Origin: Pseudobacteriovorax antillogorgiicola
GTDB taxonomy: Bacteria; Bdellovibrionota_B; Oligoflexia; Oligoflexales; Oligoflexaceae
NCBI RefSeq assembly: GCF_900177345.1
Contig: NZ_FWZT01000011.1
Span: 62,001-126,000 of the forward strand
Reading direction: 5' to 3'
Length of the DNA: 64,000 nt
Below the pieces are notes generated by a model. The model did no database searches and was not told where the DNA came from. It saw only the letters and a list, made by a program, of their open reading frames with translations. Positions 9,120 to 18,821 of this stretch are shown here, piece by piece (position 1 is the stretch's first letter; each line of letters begins with the position of its first letter). The position numbers and the translations under genes are program-made.

Positions 9120-9521
9120 ATGAAAAAGGTGTTATTGGTCTATGACCAGCAAATTTCAGCCCAAAGCCATTGTCGAAGCCTTTACTACAAAGGAATCTAC
9201 CCATTGGTCAGCAACGACGTCCAGGAAGCTTACGAGCTTGCTTGTTACAATCGTTTCGACCTTATCATTGTAGACTTTTTAGATGACCTTGACAAAATCC
9301 AAGAGACTCTAACAAAGCTTGCAAATGTGAAACGATCTGCGAAGATCATCGTCACAACATCTGCTCATTCATTGGATCTGAGTGAACACTTAAGAGCCTT
9401 AGGTGCCGACCAAGTTCTGCTTCAGTCGAGCCACCCCAGGGAGTTCTTAGATAGCCTCAGTTCAGATCTAGAGGTGTGCCCCCACACTACGTGGGTATCT
9501 GGCGAGTTCTGTTGGAATTAG
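9120..9521 (+). CDS. stand-alone receiver-like domain protein
   Basis: 133 residues starting at the ATG at 9120, preceded by AGAGGGGA. The fold is that of a CheY-like receiver: MKKVLLVYDQ as strand 1, FDLIIVDFLDD with the candidate phosphoacceptor Asp at ~54, and KIIVTTSAHS as strand 4. Strand 1 has one acidic residue rather than two, and the conserved Lys on strand 5 appears to be replaced (ADQVLLQSSHP). It may therefore be an unphosphorylated pseudo-receiver. There is no output domain. No kinase gene lies beside it. Confidence 0.6.
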   Translation: MKKVLLVYDQQISAQSHCRSLYYKGIYPLVSNDVQEAYELACYNRFDLIIVDFLDDLDKIQETLTKLANVKRSAKIIVTTSAHSLDLSEHLRALGADQVLLQSSHPREFLDSLSSDLEVCPHTTWVSGEFCWN

Positions 9522-9619
9522 TCGACGACTGAAACTGAGTCAGCCGAGAATGCCGTTTAGAGAAAGCACTCTCAGTACTCCCTACGTCCCACCGGGTCGT
9601 GGGGCTATCCTCCTTCACT

Positions 9620-9656
9620 CCAGCTTGCTGCTCGAACCATCCCCATCGCAAGCTGG
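9620..9656 (-). terminator. 9-bp inverted repeat downstream of the glycosyltransferase
   Basis: CCAGCTTGC and GCAAGCTGG are perfect complements separated by 19 nt, beginning about 14 bp after the glycosyltransferase stop. A second short repeat (CCCAC/GTGGG, 9588-9603) lies beyond it. There is no clear T-run, so the terminator role is tentative. Confidence 0.35.
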
Positions 9657-9669
9657 CTCCTCCACAACC

Positions 9670-10839
9670 CTATCGCGGTTGTATAATCGTTTCTAATTCC
9701 TTGTAGAATCGGTCAGCAAGCGCTCGGTCAGAGTAGGCAGAACCCCGTTCGACTTGCGCCTGGCGAATCAAAGAAGCGTTACTTCGAATGCTAGAAAGCG
9801 CTCTCTGTATGCAAACACCCATGGCTTTGCTATCTCCTTCTGGAAAGCAGTAGGCATCATCGATTAGGTGAGGGATGTGACCCGAATCAGACCCAATCAC
9901 AAGACAGCCACAGGCTTGAGCCTCGACAATGACTCGCCCAAACTGTTCCTTCCAATGAGATTTCGTACGGCTTGGAACCAGGAGGACATCAGCAAAGTTT
10001 AAAAGAGCCCCCATATCGCCATGCGCCAAGAATCCTAGATAGTGGACCCACTCGTGGTCCTGGTTAAACTTTTTAATAGCGCTCTGCACTTCAGCTTCTA
10101 GCTCGCCTTTTCCGATGAACAAGAAGTCAACCTGCCCCTGAAGCTCGCCCTGTAAATCCCGCAGACAGGCTAAGATATCAAGGACCCCCTTTTGCTCTAC
10201 TAAGGCCCCCACGTAGGCGATTTTGATTGTATCTTGGCGAATCCTTGCAGGAATGGTGCTAGATAACTGTCGACAAGCCTCCCCTTTGCTTAACGGCTGA
10301 AATTTATCGCTATCAAACCAAAGTGGAAAATCGAATGTCTTACCTTTATAGCCTTGCGCACGAATCACGTCTTCCTGCTCAGGGCCTAATATCGCAACTG
10401 CGGAAGAGCGTTTGAACATGATCATTTGAATCCATTGCAGTGGCTTGGGGAAATCCTTCTTGATGTTCTGCAGGCTAAATAAAATTAGGTGAAACTTCTT
10501 CCCATATAACAATCTAGCCTTAAGCCAGACGACAAAGGCTGTAATCGAGTAAGGTTCTGCTAGGCAAAAAATCACCTTCGTGTGATCCCTGTTAAAGAAG
10601 TCTTGGAAAGCTCGATGCAGGCGACGAAACAGTACTGCTTGCGTGTGATAGACCTTCGACCTAAGGGAAAAGGATTTCACCCGAGGCTTGTTATCAAACG
10701 GCTCACAAGGAATGTTTTGAAAGCCCAGTTCGGTAAATGTCTCAGGCGCGACTAGGCCGAGTTCCAAACTAGGCTTCTGGGCAAGTTGGTAGAAAAAACT
10801 GCGATAGGTTTTCACAACTAGGCTCTGCCAAATCACCAT
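9670..10839 (-). CDS. GT4-type glycosyltransferase
   Basis: 389 residues from the ATG at 10839. A longer frame from GTG 10962 exists, but its extra 41 residues look non-coding and lack a good ribosome binding site. The C-terminal half has the GT-B signature: IAYVGALVEQKGVLDILACL, then HYLGFLAHGDMGALLNFADVL, then FGRVIVEAQACGCLVIGSDS with the nucleotide-sugar-binding ExxA/G loop. No transmembrane segment is visible, so it is probably a peripheral cytoplasmic enzyme that builds a glycan or glycolipid. It stands alone, divergent from trmB, so the acceptor cannot be guessed. Confidence 0.8.
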   Translation of the reverse strand: MVIWQSLVVKTYRSFFYQLAQKPSLELGLVAPETFTELGFQNIPCEPFDNKPRVKSFSLRSKVYHTQAVLFRRLHRAFQDFFNRDHTKVIFCLAEPYSITAFVVWLKARLLYGKKFHLILFSLQNIKKDFPKPLQWIQMIMFKRSSAVAILGPEQEDVIRAQGYKGKTFDFPLWFDSDKFQPLSKGEACRQLSSTIPARIRQDTIKIAYVGALVEQKGVLDILACLRDLQGELQGQVDFLFIGKGELEAEVQSAIKKFNQDHEWVHYLGFLAHGDMGALLNFADVLLVPSRTKSHWKEQFGRVIVEAQACGCLVIGSDSGHIPHLIDDAYCFPEGDSKAMGVCIQRALSSIRSNASLIRQAQVERGSAYSDRALADRFYKELETIIQPR

Positions 10840-11015
10840 TAATTGAATCTTAGAACTAGACCTTTGCGTATTAGAGGAATCCAACTTTTGAGTGCTCCTG
10901 TGGATCGTTTCCTGACCACGTTTTGATATCAGACTTACGCCAGAGGCGCAATCGAGGAGCACAGTGGGTTGATCAAGTCAGAAGAACATAGCGCTAACTT
11001 TAGGATTTGTCTAAC

Positions 11016-11678
11016 ATGCCAACTATGCTATACCCGCTCTCCAGACCCTATTTTGTCCTACGTCCCAGGAACCACTACATGAGACCATTTAAACCCTATA
11101 TACCTGATAATACTCCACCTTTTCCAGATATTTCGGCAGATAACGCGATCGACATTGAAATCGGCTGTGGGGTAGGACTGCACCCCATCCTCTACTGCCA
11201 AGGGAACCCTAATCGCCAACTCATTGCGATCGAACACACTCGTGAGAAATTTGATAAGTTCGCCAGGCGGGCGGCACAGCACAAGCTCCCCAACCTGTAT
11301 CCGATTCACGCCAACGCAATTTCTTTTATTGGCAAATATGGGCGCAAAGAAAGTGTTGATCGCTTTCTGCTCATGTATCCCAATCCAAACCCAAAGCCGT
11401 CGCAATTAAACAAGCGCTGGCATGGAATGCCCTTCATGGGCTTCCTTTGGAACTGTCTCAAACCGGGCGGTAGCATCACCATTGTCACCAATGAATCCTG
11501 GTATAAGGAAGAGGCTTTGGAGCACTTCGAGCGAGTTTGGAACTTTCCAGTGCCAAACGTGAAGGCAATCAGCCTTGACTCACACCCGGACTGGCGAAGC
11601 CGCACTCACTTTGAAGCCAAGTATCTCAAACGAGGGGAAACCTGTTACGACATCTGTCTTCACAAGCCTCTTGCCTAG
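11016..11678 (+). CDS. trmB: TrmB-like tRNA (guanine-N7)-methyltransferase
   Basis: 220 residues from the ATG at 11016, with TAGGA ten bases upstream (a TTG at 11007 is possible). It has the SAM-binding motif DIEIGCGVGLHPIL and the family motif LMYPNPNPKPSQLNKRWHG, the counterpart of the PDPWPK..RH segment of TrmB, followed by LKPGGSITIVTNESWY. TrmB methylates G46 of tRNA in the cytoplasm using S-adenosylmethionine. The PNPNPK variant departs from the usual PDPWPK, so it may be a divergent member or a paralogue. Confidence 0.75.
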   Translation: MPTMLYPLSRPYFVLRPRNHYMRPFKPYIPDNTPPFPDISADNAIDIEIGCGVGLHPILYCQGNPNRQLIAIEHTREKFDKFARRAAQHKLPNLYPIHANAISFIGKYGRKESVDRFLLMYPNPNPKPSQLNKRWHGMPFMGFLWNCLKPGGSITIVTNESWYKEEALEHFERVWNFPVPNVKAISLDSHPDWRSRTHFEAKYLKRGETCYDICLHKPLA

Positions 11679-11682
11679 TATT

Positions 11683-12384
11683 CTATAGCTGATCGGATTT
11701 TAGGACTTGGATAAACTCCTGGACTGCTGTCGAAGCCGGCCCCACAAAATGTCGATTGAAGCTATGGCTAATGGCAGTCGCATCTGTATTGATCTCTATT
11801 TTCGGGACTTTTGGTTCCAGTGCCCTCACAAAACCAGCGGCAGGATAAACCTGCCCGGAGGTACCAATAGAAACAAATAGGTCACACCGAGCTAAAATAT
11901 CTTGAATTTGATCGAGATAGTAAGGAATCTCTCCAAACCAGACAATATCAGGCCGCAATGTTCCCGTTTTTTGGCAACAAGTGCACACTGTCTTCTCATC
12001 AAAATCTGTACTTATTTCCAGACTCCTCCCTGAACTCCGGCACTTAGCCTTCATGAGCTCACCATGCATATGCCAAACTCGGCTCGATCCAGCTCGCTCA
12101 TGGAGGTTATCAACATTTTGGGTAATAATGGTTACTTGTGTATCAGCTTCCAAGTCGGCAAGTGCCACGTGAGCTGCGTTGGGCTCGATCGCTGGATCTA
12201 GCAGTTGTCTGCGTCGTTGATTGTAAAAATCATAGACAAGGCTTGGGTTGGCAGCAAAGCCTTCAGGGCTAGCAACTTCCTCAATGGGATGATTTTCCCA
12301 AAGGCCGTCGGCATCGCGGAATGTCTTGATACCAGACTCCGCCGAGATTCCCGCCCCCGTTAAAACTACTATATTATGATACAT
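11683..12384 (-). CDS. cobB: CobB-type NAD-dependent protein deacylase (sirtuin)
   Basis: 233 residues matching bacterial class III sirtuins along the whole length. GAGISAESGIKTFRDADGLW (10-29) binds NAD, TQNVDNLHERAG (89-99) lines the pocket, and His107 of WHMHGE is the catalytic base. Cys134 and Cys137 belong to the zinc ribbon together with Cys115, and RPDIVWFGE and IGTSGQVYPAAGF follow. Tyr54 and Arg57 (FYNQRR) are the pair that lets this subclass accept succinyl- and malonyl-lysine. It acts in the cytoplasm. It is convergent with trmB, the stops lying 4 bp apart. Confidence 0.92.
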   Translation of the reverse strand: MYHNIVVLTGAGISAESGIKTFRDADGLWENHPIEEVASPEGFAANPSLVYDFYNQRRRQLLDPAIEPNAAHVALADLEADTQVTIITQNVDNLHERAGSSRVWHMHGELMKAKCRSSGRSLEISTDFDEKTVCTCCQKTGTLRPDIVWFGEIPYYLDQIQDILARCDLFVSIGTSGQVYPAAGFVRALEPKVPKIEINTDATAISHSFNRHFVGPASTAVQEFIQVLKSDQL

Positions 12385-12557
12385 CGATTCCTCTCGGGTC
12401 TAAGTGATTCATTTTGAAATCAAAATCATCGTATTTTGCGCCTATACTCAAAATCAAGATCTTTTCTTAATCTTGGCAATGATTCCTGCAAAGCACAGGA
12501 TATCTAAGGTTTTTCTTGATTTATCCGATTCGAAAAGAGACTTCACCGACTTTTGGA

Positions 12558-14471
12558 ATGGCTATGGCTCCTGCGCTGCCCATTGTTGCAAAATTGCTCA
12601 TGATCAGCATGGCACTTAGCGTCATGTCTTGCCGCATGAATACAAATCTCGCCCGCAAAGGCACTCTTGACCTCAGTCATGTTTCTCGGGATAAATTTCG
12701 ATCCCTTCCACTTGTTGGGGAGTGGCAATTTCAAATTCGTAACGACCCGAACAACACTGTTTTTCTATCTTGGCCCAAGACTTGGCCCGAAAACTACGGC
12801 TACGGCAAGTACACCTTACGTGTCACCCTACCAGCCTTGCATGCTAACGAAACCGTTGGCCTCCACTTTCCTCTTCAAATCTCTGCAGTTCGATATGAAG
12901 TTAACGGGCGAATAGTGGCTGCCTTTGGCACGCCTGGCACAAGCGTCGAGACCGAAATCCCAGGTCGGAATGCCAAGTTTGTCTCGATACCATATTCCCC
13001 AAACCTAGAAATATCTGCCTATGTTTCGAGCTACCACCACGCCCGTGGAGGCACCATACGCCCCATCCTGATTGGGCACGAGCAAGCTCTCGCTGAAGAT
13101 CGCTTTAGCTCCCAAACCATGGATGCACTTCTTACATTTACGCCTATAGGCTTTTTTCTTTTCTACTTAGGACGGTGGTTTCTCAGTCGAACACCTATTG
13201 ATTTGAGTCTAACGGTCGCCTCCCTTGCTTTATCTGTTCGCAAGTCTTTCGTCGATGAACGCAGCTTGGAGAGAGTGTTAAACGTCAGCTATGATTTGGC
13301 GATGAGAATCGAATATGGCAGCGCCTTTCTTCATTACTACGCCACTGCTTGGTTTTGTATTGCATATCTTTCATGGAAATGTCGGCCGCTTATCTGGGCC
13401 ACATTGTTTGCTACCATTCCCCTTTTTATCCCCCTACTCTTCAGCCCCAAGTTTTTCTCAAGCTTGCTCTACTTGAACCAAATCATGCTCTCTAGCATAG
13501 GAGTGATAACTCTGCCTTATCTAGCTCGCGCTGCAAAGTACAGAGAGAAGGGGGCAAGCTATATCTTGTTCGGCGTCGGTGTTCAAATCCTTGCCGGAGC
13601 TATTGATACTACCAGAGGGATATTCTTTCACCAATTTTCAGGCTATCTTACTCCTTATGCAAGCATCTTCTTCATTGGCATGCTCTCACTGGCATCGGGT
13701 CGCCTTGAGAAGCGAAGGATGGTCAAACTACGGGAGGAATCTGAACGTCTCATTCACAGCTACCAACAGCTTAGTAAGATTATATTTCCTCATCAAATCG
13801 AAATGATTCGCGGCGGCATGAATCTTGAGGAAACAATGCCAACCCAAAAACAAGAAGGTGTAGTGATTGCCTTTGATATTGTCGGATCATCACGGCTTCA
13901 TCACCCCCGGTTAAAAGAGTTCTTAGAAGCGTCTATCCACGACTGTCTCGACATCTTATCCGAAAATTACGACAGTAAGGCCATGGCCTCCAACGGTTAC
14001 CGCATTAAGGAGCTAGGTGATGGCTTTCTGTGTTCTATAGGTTACCCCCTCGCGAACCCCACCGAGGAATCTAACTCTGATCTAGCACTCAAATTGAGTT
14101 ATAGATTTATTGAAAACTTAGAGGATCACGTTGTTCACTATGGGTTTAATGAACCTGTCTACTGTGGTGTCGGCATTGCTAAGGGCGAACTACAGGGATA
14201 CTACCCTAAGACGGGAACTAAGGAGTATGACCTTTTTGGACGTGGTATTGTTCTTGCGACTCGCTACGAAGCCATGAGAAAAAAGATCTTCGCAAAAGCT
14301 ACCGGCCACTCCATTATCCTTCAATCTGAAGTTTATCAATCACTTTCATCAAGCGAGCAAGAAAGTTTTAACAGCGTATGCCTGTCGGGAAATCTCAAGG
14401 TCCGAAACGATGATGGAGCACAAACACTCTACTATCGTCTCGTTCATACCTCCCTAAAAAAAATCGCATGA
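12558..14471 (+). CDS. membrane adenylyl/guanylyl cyclase (class III) with seven-helix sensor
   Basis: About 637 residues. The start is uncertain: TTG 12516 is possible, but ATG 12558 gives a signal or lipobox-like start (ALSVMSC). Residues ~40-185 form a periplasmic beta-sandwich like the sensor part of 7TMR-DISM proteins, ~190-405 contain about seven hydrophobic helices, and a class III cyclase domain follows. Metal-binding Asp440 (AFDIVGSS) and Asp488 (KELGDG), the adenine-selecting Lys484 and Asp558, and Arg569 are present. The transition-state Asn expected in the VNxAxR segment is Val565 (GIVLATR), so activity may be weak. Makes cAMP, if active, in response to an envelope signal. Confidence 0.82.
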   Translation: MAMAPALPIVAKLLMISMALSVMSCRMNTNLARKGTLDLSHVSRDKFRSLPLVGEWQFQIRNDPNNTVFLSWPKTWPENYGYGKYTLRVTLPALHANETVGLHFPLQISAVRYEVNGRIVAAFGTPGTSVETEIPGRNAKFVSIPYSPNLEISAYVSSYHHARGGTIRPILIGHEQALAEDRFSSQTMDALLTFTPIGFFLFYLGRWFLSRTPIDLSLTVASLALSVRKSFVDERSLERVLNVSYDLAMRIEYGSAFLHYYATAWFCIAYLSWKCRPLIWATLFATIPLFIPLLFSPKFFSSLLYLNQIMLSSIGVITLPYLARAAKYREKGASYILFGVGVQILAGAIDTTRGIFFHQFSGYLTPYASIFFIGMLSLASGRLEKRRMVKLREESERLIHSYQQLSKIIFPHQIEMIRGGMNLEETMPTQKQEGVVIAFDIVGSSRLHHPRLKEFLEASIHDCLDILSENYDSKAMASNGYRIKELGDGFLCSIGYPLANPTEESNSDLALKLSYRFIENLEDHVVHYGFNEPVYCGVGIAKGELQGYYPKTGTKEYDLFGRGIVLATRYEAMRKKIFAKATGHSIILQSEVYQSLSSSEQESFNSVCLSGNLKVRNDDGAQTLYYRLVHTSLKKIA

Positions 14472-14472
14472 G

Positions 14473-15987
14473 CTAACCTTGGATCTGTTTGAGGAATCCT
14501 ACGCTGCTGAAAACTCGTTTCTCTAGCTCTTGAAACCTTGGATCTGCTTCCTGCTGAACAACTGATTCATCACCATATTCTGATGATTGTAGTTGCTCAT
14601 GAAGCCTTTCCAGTGCTGCATCGCACTCTTCTTGAAACTGATTCACAAGGATCAGCGATCGATCGTTGCTTAAATCTTCAAACTCGTCCATCTGCTTAGC
14701 AAACCTCGCTACGATCTCGTAGCAGATCTCGATTTCGGCTAGCAGGTTAAGCAGACGAATCGCCTGAGCATTGACAACCTTATCATATCTGTGAGCCTTG
14801 AGAAGGCGATTCAAGGTCATCTTCACAATATCCTGTCGACTCTTAAAAGTTTCATTCAAGCTTTCCCGCCAATCCCTTCGCCCATGACGGAGCTTCATTC
14901 TGAGATCTCGAATCACTTGAAGGTTGCGATAAAGCTCCTTCCGCAGCTCCTTAAACGCGTGTTCTGGCAGCTTGATCAATACTTTTTGTAACTCCGAAGA
15001 TACGATCGGCGAGATACTTTCTTTTTGATGAGGAATGAGCTTTTCCAACAAGCGCACTAATAGAGGCAGAAATAGCCACCAAACTCCCGCATTAATCACA
15101 TTGAATAAGGTATTGCTAGTCGAAACCAAGTCGGCGCCTCGACTTTCTAGTCCTGGCACCAACTGCGCCCCCAGGTGACTGATTGTCATAAAAGTTTTAA
15201 AAAACAGCACACACATACTCACCCCGATGACTTTTACGATCACATGGGCCAATGCAATTCGCTTACCATTCTGGGATGAAGATAGGGAAAGAAGAAGTGC
15301 AGTTGATGTGGTTCCAATATTGGCACCTAAGATCAAACTCACTGCGCTTGGACTTAACATACTACCATTATGCACCATATCCAGTGACGTCATCAAAATA
15401 GCACTTGAAGATTGCAGCATGACACTAAGCAATGCTCCTGAGCCAATCCCTAAAAGCACTCCACCGACTCCAAAACTACCTTCCTGATGCTGCAAATGGC
15501 TAAGCAGCATATCCTCGCCTAGAGCACCCAACGAGTTTTTTACCAGTGATAAGCCAAAAATTGTAATTCCAATGATAATACTGCTATCGGCTAGAACTCT
15601 TTTAGGGCTCAAACGCCAATAAAAGCTTGCCAAGGTTCCAAAGAAAACAAAGCAAGCACTCACTTGACCAAGACTGCCGAACAGTACTAAACCCTTTATC
15701 GTAGTGCCAATGGTGGCTCCCAGAGTCATCATGATACCGCGATTCAAACTAAGTAAGCCAGCCGTAACCAAACTCATAGCACAAATAATTGTGACGCTAC
15801 TGGCTTGTACCAAAACCGTAAATCCGATTCCTAAAAGTAAAGCTCTAAAATTGCTGGGAGCTAGCTGCACCATGTAGCGACTCAAAGTCGCTCGGTTGCC
15901 ACGCTCAATCAAGCTAGTGAAGTATCGTAGGCTGAAAAGCAGAATACCGAAACCAGCCGCTATATTCATAAAATGATGGATATTCAT
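14473..15987 (-). CDS. Na+/phosphate cotransporter with PhoU-like tail (NptA/YjbB type)
   Basis: 504 residues. The first ~320 contain two inverted repeats of transmembrane helices, with the family motifs VLVQASSVTI (~58) and VMLQSSSAIL (~188). The second is the QSSS signature of Na/Pi symporters. TLGATIGTT and ILGANIGTT are the repeated helical-break motifs. Residues ~340-504 form a soluble helical PhoU-like domain. The protein moves phosphate across the inner membrane with sodium; family members in bacteria often work as exporters. It is translationally coupled (ATGA overlap) to the upstream unknown membrane protein and convergent with the cyclase. Confidence 0.88.
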   Translation of the reverse strand: MNIHHFMNIAAGFGILLFSLRYFTSLIERGNRATLSRYMVQLAPSNFRALLLGIGFTVLVQASSVTIICAMSLVTAGLLSLNRGIMMTLGATIGTTIKGLVLFGSLGQVSACFVFFGTLASFYWRLSPKRVLADSSIIIGITIFGLSLVKNSLGALGEDMLLSHLQHQEGSFGVGGVLLGIGSGALLSVMLQSSSAILMTSLDMVHNGSMLSPSAVSLILGANIGTTSTALLLSLSSSQNGKRIALAHVIVKVIGVSMCVLFFKTFMTISHLGAQLVPGLESRGADLVSTSNTLFNVINAGVWWLFLPLLVRLLEKLIPHQKESISPIVSSELQKVLIKLPEHAFKELRKELYRNLQVIRDLRMKLRHGRRDWRESLNETFKSRQDIVKMTLNRLLKAHRYDKVVNAQAIRLLNLLAEIEICYEIVARFAKQMDEFEDLSNDRSLILVNQFQEECDAALERLHEQLQSSEYGDESVVQQEADPRFQELEKRVFSSVGFLKQIQG

Positions 15988-17576
15988 AAGTTACTCACTA
16001 CCTCCCACCAGTCATGATCGACTTGGATTTCACCAAATGACACGACCTCTTCCAATCTGAGGATACCAGTTTTATTGATTACCGCACGGTAGTGCAGAAT
16101 GTTCATATCTTCGTCAGTACTGACTCGAATAACCATATTAATGTGGTAGTTTCTTGGCACTCCAAGATCTACTGGCCCATCTTCTACGTCAAACACAGTA
16201 AGGTTTTTGAGAGGGTCGGCTAGATTCCTCAATAGATCATGAAGATTGAATCGAAATACTTCCTTGATTGAATGTGCATCAGGCCACGCCTCACAGATCA
16301 ACTTTTGTTCGAGACAGATTTTCTTCTCATAGTGAATCACCGACTCAAGATGGTGAGACTCAATATCCCGCCTGCCCTTAAGTTTGCGGACAAATTTGAT
16401 ATCATCTGGAACTCGATCACTTTTGATGTATCTGAGACACTCCTCATAGAACCCTAAGCGATTGCCTCGTGAACGAAGATCTGGATGAGTCAAGTCAGAT
16501 TTGTAATCAGGAAGGTGTTTTTTCAGCTTCTCATTGAAGTATTCCTTACTCAAGTCCTTAATTCGGTCCTTGAAAACGTAAATAAGAATACCTATGGCAA
16601 CGACCATAAAAAATTCGAGTCCAATATCTTCCCCTAGAGACTCCCTATAGACTTTTAACTCCATAACTGTGGTCCAGCATGCTGCTAGAGCAGCACCAAA
16701 GGCTGCGACCATGTTACGGTATACGCTGCCTTGAGCACGCCGATTTGATTCAATATACAGTGGTCGCGACACATGTTTCTTTAGCAGACTATCCCGATAA
16801 GATAAGTATTCACGATCCGATGGTTCATCACCCCCTAGAAAAAAAACCTTATTCATCGACTTTCGATAATCAGCTTCAGACTTCAGAATCTCCAGCATGG
16901 AACGCGAAAGTTTCGATCGTTCTCCAGCCATTGATTTAAGAGTTTTAAACTCCTGAGATAAGCTATAGTGGATACGGTTTGAAATATATTCATCACAAAG
17001 CAAAACGATCTTTCTAAGATCCTTGGGTAACCAAAGCCTGGCTTGCCTCAGTGGATCCACTATGTGATCACGAAACCAGGTAACATCAGCTTGGAGACCC
17101 AGTAACTCATCGAGGAGCTGAGAATCATGATGATTCCCTAAGTTTTGCTGGATATCCTTAAGCATGCGATTCAAACCACTGGCAAAAAGTCTGACCTCTT
17201 TGCTATAGCGGCTCACTTCATCAGAACTCAGTGCTACTTGCTTAGCCACGCGCAGATAGTCTTTAAGATCTGATAAAATGTTGATATTGAGTCGCTTCAA
17301 GTCGGGTGATTTAAAGCGAAAGTAATTGGTGATACCGCGATAGAATTGAGATTTATCACAGACCTTGGAAAGTTCTCCCAAGGAATTTGGAACGTAGAAA
17401 AACAGCTCCGCCTTAATTTTTTTCTGCTCTGCCCCTGTTGAGTTTATAGGATAAAGTAGGTCAACTTCGATCTGAGTTTGATCGTGACGATAAGCTTTCA
17501 CCGCTGCTTGTTGCTCACGGGATGGCGCCGGAGGCAGGGGTATGTCATGAGTATGAGCAAGGACCAAGGTCTTCAT
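15984..17576 (-). CDS. membrane protein of unknown function coupled to the Na/Pi symporter
   Basis: 530 residues, with two adjacent hydrophobic segments near 290-345 (AAFGAALAACWTTVM and FFMVVAIGILIYVF) flanked by long soluble, charged regions. The N-terminal ~280 residues are helix-rich and the C-terminal ~190 mixed. Both are likely cytoplasmic if the two segments form a hairpin. I do not recognise a family. A good AGGGAATC site precedes the start, and its stop overlaps the start of the Na/Pi symporter by 4 bp, so it may regulate or assist phosphate transport (inference from coupling only). Confidence 0.75.
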   Translation of the reverse strand: MKTLVLAHTHDIPLPPAPSREQQAAVKAYRHDQTQIEVDLLYPINSTGAEQKKIKAELFFYVPNSLGELSKVCDKSQFYRGITNYFRFKSPDLKRLNINILSDLKDYLRVAKQVALSSDEVSRYSKEVRLFASGLNRMLKDIQQNLGNHHDSQLLDELLGLQADVTWFRDHIVDPLRQARLWLPKDLRKIVLLCDEYISNRIHYSLSQEFKTLKSMAGERSKLSRSMLEILKSEADYRKSMNKVFFLGGDEPSDREYLSYRDSLLKKHVSRPLYIESNRRAQGSVYRNMVAAFGAALAACWTTVMELKVYRESLGEDIGLEFFMVVAIGILIYVFKDRIKDLSKEYFNEKLKKHLPDYKSDLTHPDLRSRGNRLGFYEECLRYIKSDRVPDDIKFVRKLKGRRDIESHHLESVIHYEKKICLEQKLICEAWPDAHSIKEVFRFNLHDLLRNLADPLKNLTVFDVEDGPVDLGVPRNYHINMVIRVSTDEDMNILHYRAVINKTGILRLEEVVSFGEIQVDHDWWEVVSNL

Positions 17577-17765
17577 GCTGATTCCCTAATTTCTGCTATT
17601 TGCTTTGAAAAATGTAAATTGATGGTAAGCGAGAACCGCCCAAATGTAAAGATAACATAAATTTTATAAAGATATATTTAAATACTTAATGGGAGGTACG
17701 GGCTTCATCCTAGAATTCACCCATCAGTCGAAGATAAATTTACTGAATTTCGTTGAGCTACAAGC

Positions 17766-18629
17766 CTATTTGGCAACCTGCGAAAAAACGATCCCATTGA
17801 AGAAGAGGTCATCTATATCAATATCATCACCAGCCACAACATCTAGCGTATAGGAACCAGCTGGTAATTGGTCAAACTCTAAAACATAGTCGCGGGGACC
17901 GCGACGGCTAATCTCTAGAAACTGCATCCCCACGATACTATCGTCTAGATTCGATCGAAAGGCGATGAACGAATCGTTAGCCCTTGCAACTCCACATAGA
18001 GAGAAGATCTTTAATCGATAGTTCTGAGTCACTGAGATTTCGATGTCCCGACTGTAGCTGTTACCGACAGACATCGCATTTCTTGCGATATTAGTACTGC
18101 ATCCTTGTTGTTGGTTGGTACCATCACCTACATGAATAGGATTGGCCTCAAGGAAAGTCTCATAGGTGTATTCGGTACGCCCTGTCGCCAAGACGAGCTT
18201 AAGTTTGAAGATATTGAGATCAGCCATGTCGATAGACCAACGATAGTTGCCTTCAGCTAACTCTTGAAAACTCAGCGGTATATCATCGCCATAGAAACTC
18301 ACTTTGAAGTCTGTAGGAATCTCAATATTCTCTTCATCCTTGGTATCCAAGCGGCATTGCAAGGAACTTGTCACCTGACAGTTGAGGAATGCTCCCCCAA
18401 CCATCACCGGCTCCACCGCAAGGGCACTTTCGCCTTCGGCTTTCGATTCATCCTCAGCGATAGCATTCTCTAGACTGTTATCGCTAGTTAAATCTTTGCT
18501 CACAACTTCAGCGTCTGCCTGCGACGAACTAATGGAAGAATCGCTGCTCATTGAAGACTCTTGTCCTGAGCAGCTTTCAAGAAAAATACCACTCAATGTA
18601 GCAAGGACAAGGTTTCGAAACATTCCCAT
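17766..18629 (-). CDS. secreted lipoprotein, unknown function
   Basis: 287 residues with a lipoprotein signal ending FLESC (Cys20), then an acidic, serine-rich linker of ~50 residues, typical of a flexible tether to the membrane. Two beta-rich segments follow. The C-terminal one ends in YVLEFDQLPAGSYTLDVVAGDDID, a pattern seen in extracellular Ig-like or pre-peptidase domains. Four cysteines could pair. No catalytic motif is visible. A TAAGG site precedes the ATG. It appears monocistronic. Confidence 0.65.
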   Translation of the reverse strand: MGMFRNLVLATLSGIFLESCSGQESSMSSDSSISSSQADAEVVSKDLTSDNSLENAIAEDESKAEGESALAVEPVMVGGAFLNCQVTSSLQCRLDTKDEENIEIPTDFKVSFYGDDIPLSFQELAEGNYRWSIDMADLNIFKLKLVLATGRTEYTYETFLEANPIHVGDGTNQQQGCSTNIARNAMSVGNSYSRDIEISVTQNYRLKIFSLCGVARANDSFIAFRSNLDDSIVGMQFLEISRRGPRDYVLEFDQLPAGSYTLDVVAGDDIDIDDLFFNGIVFSQVAK

Positions 18630-18821
18630 GAATAGGCCTTAATTGATCGTTACTGATTCCTAATCATCCTATCGGTAAAGAAAAAAGGACAGGAGTGTAA
18701 AAGATATAGGATGCTATCATTATTGAGAAATTTGGCATCCAAATTGTCTCTCTTTGAAGTCAAGCAATCACAACTTTGTGACCCAAAGTGACTAGGAGTA
18801 AGGCTAATTCCCAAAATCTTA

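Noticed and set aside
10840-10962. N-terminal extension of the glycosyltransferase
   Set aside because: The GTG at 10962 lacks a ribosome site and the extra 41 residues do not resemble a GT-B N-terminus, so the ATG at 10839 is preferred.
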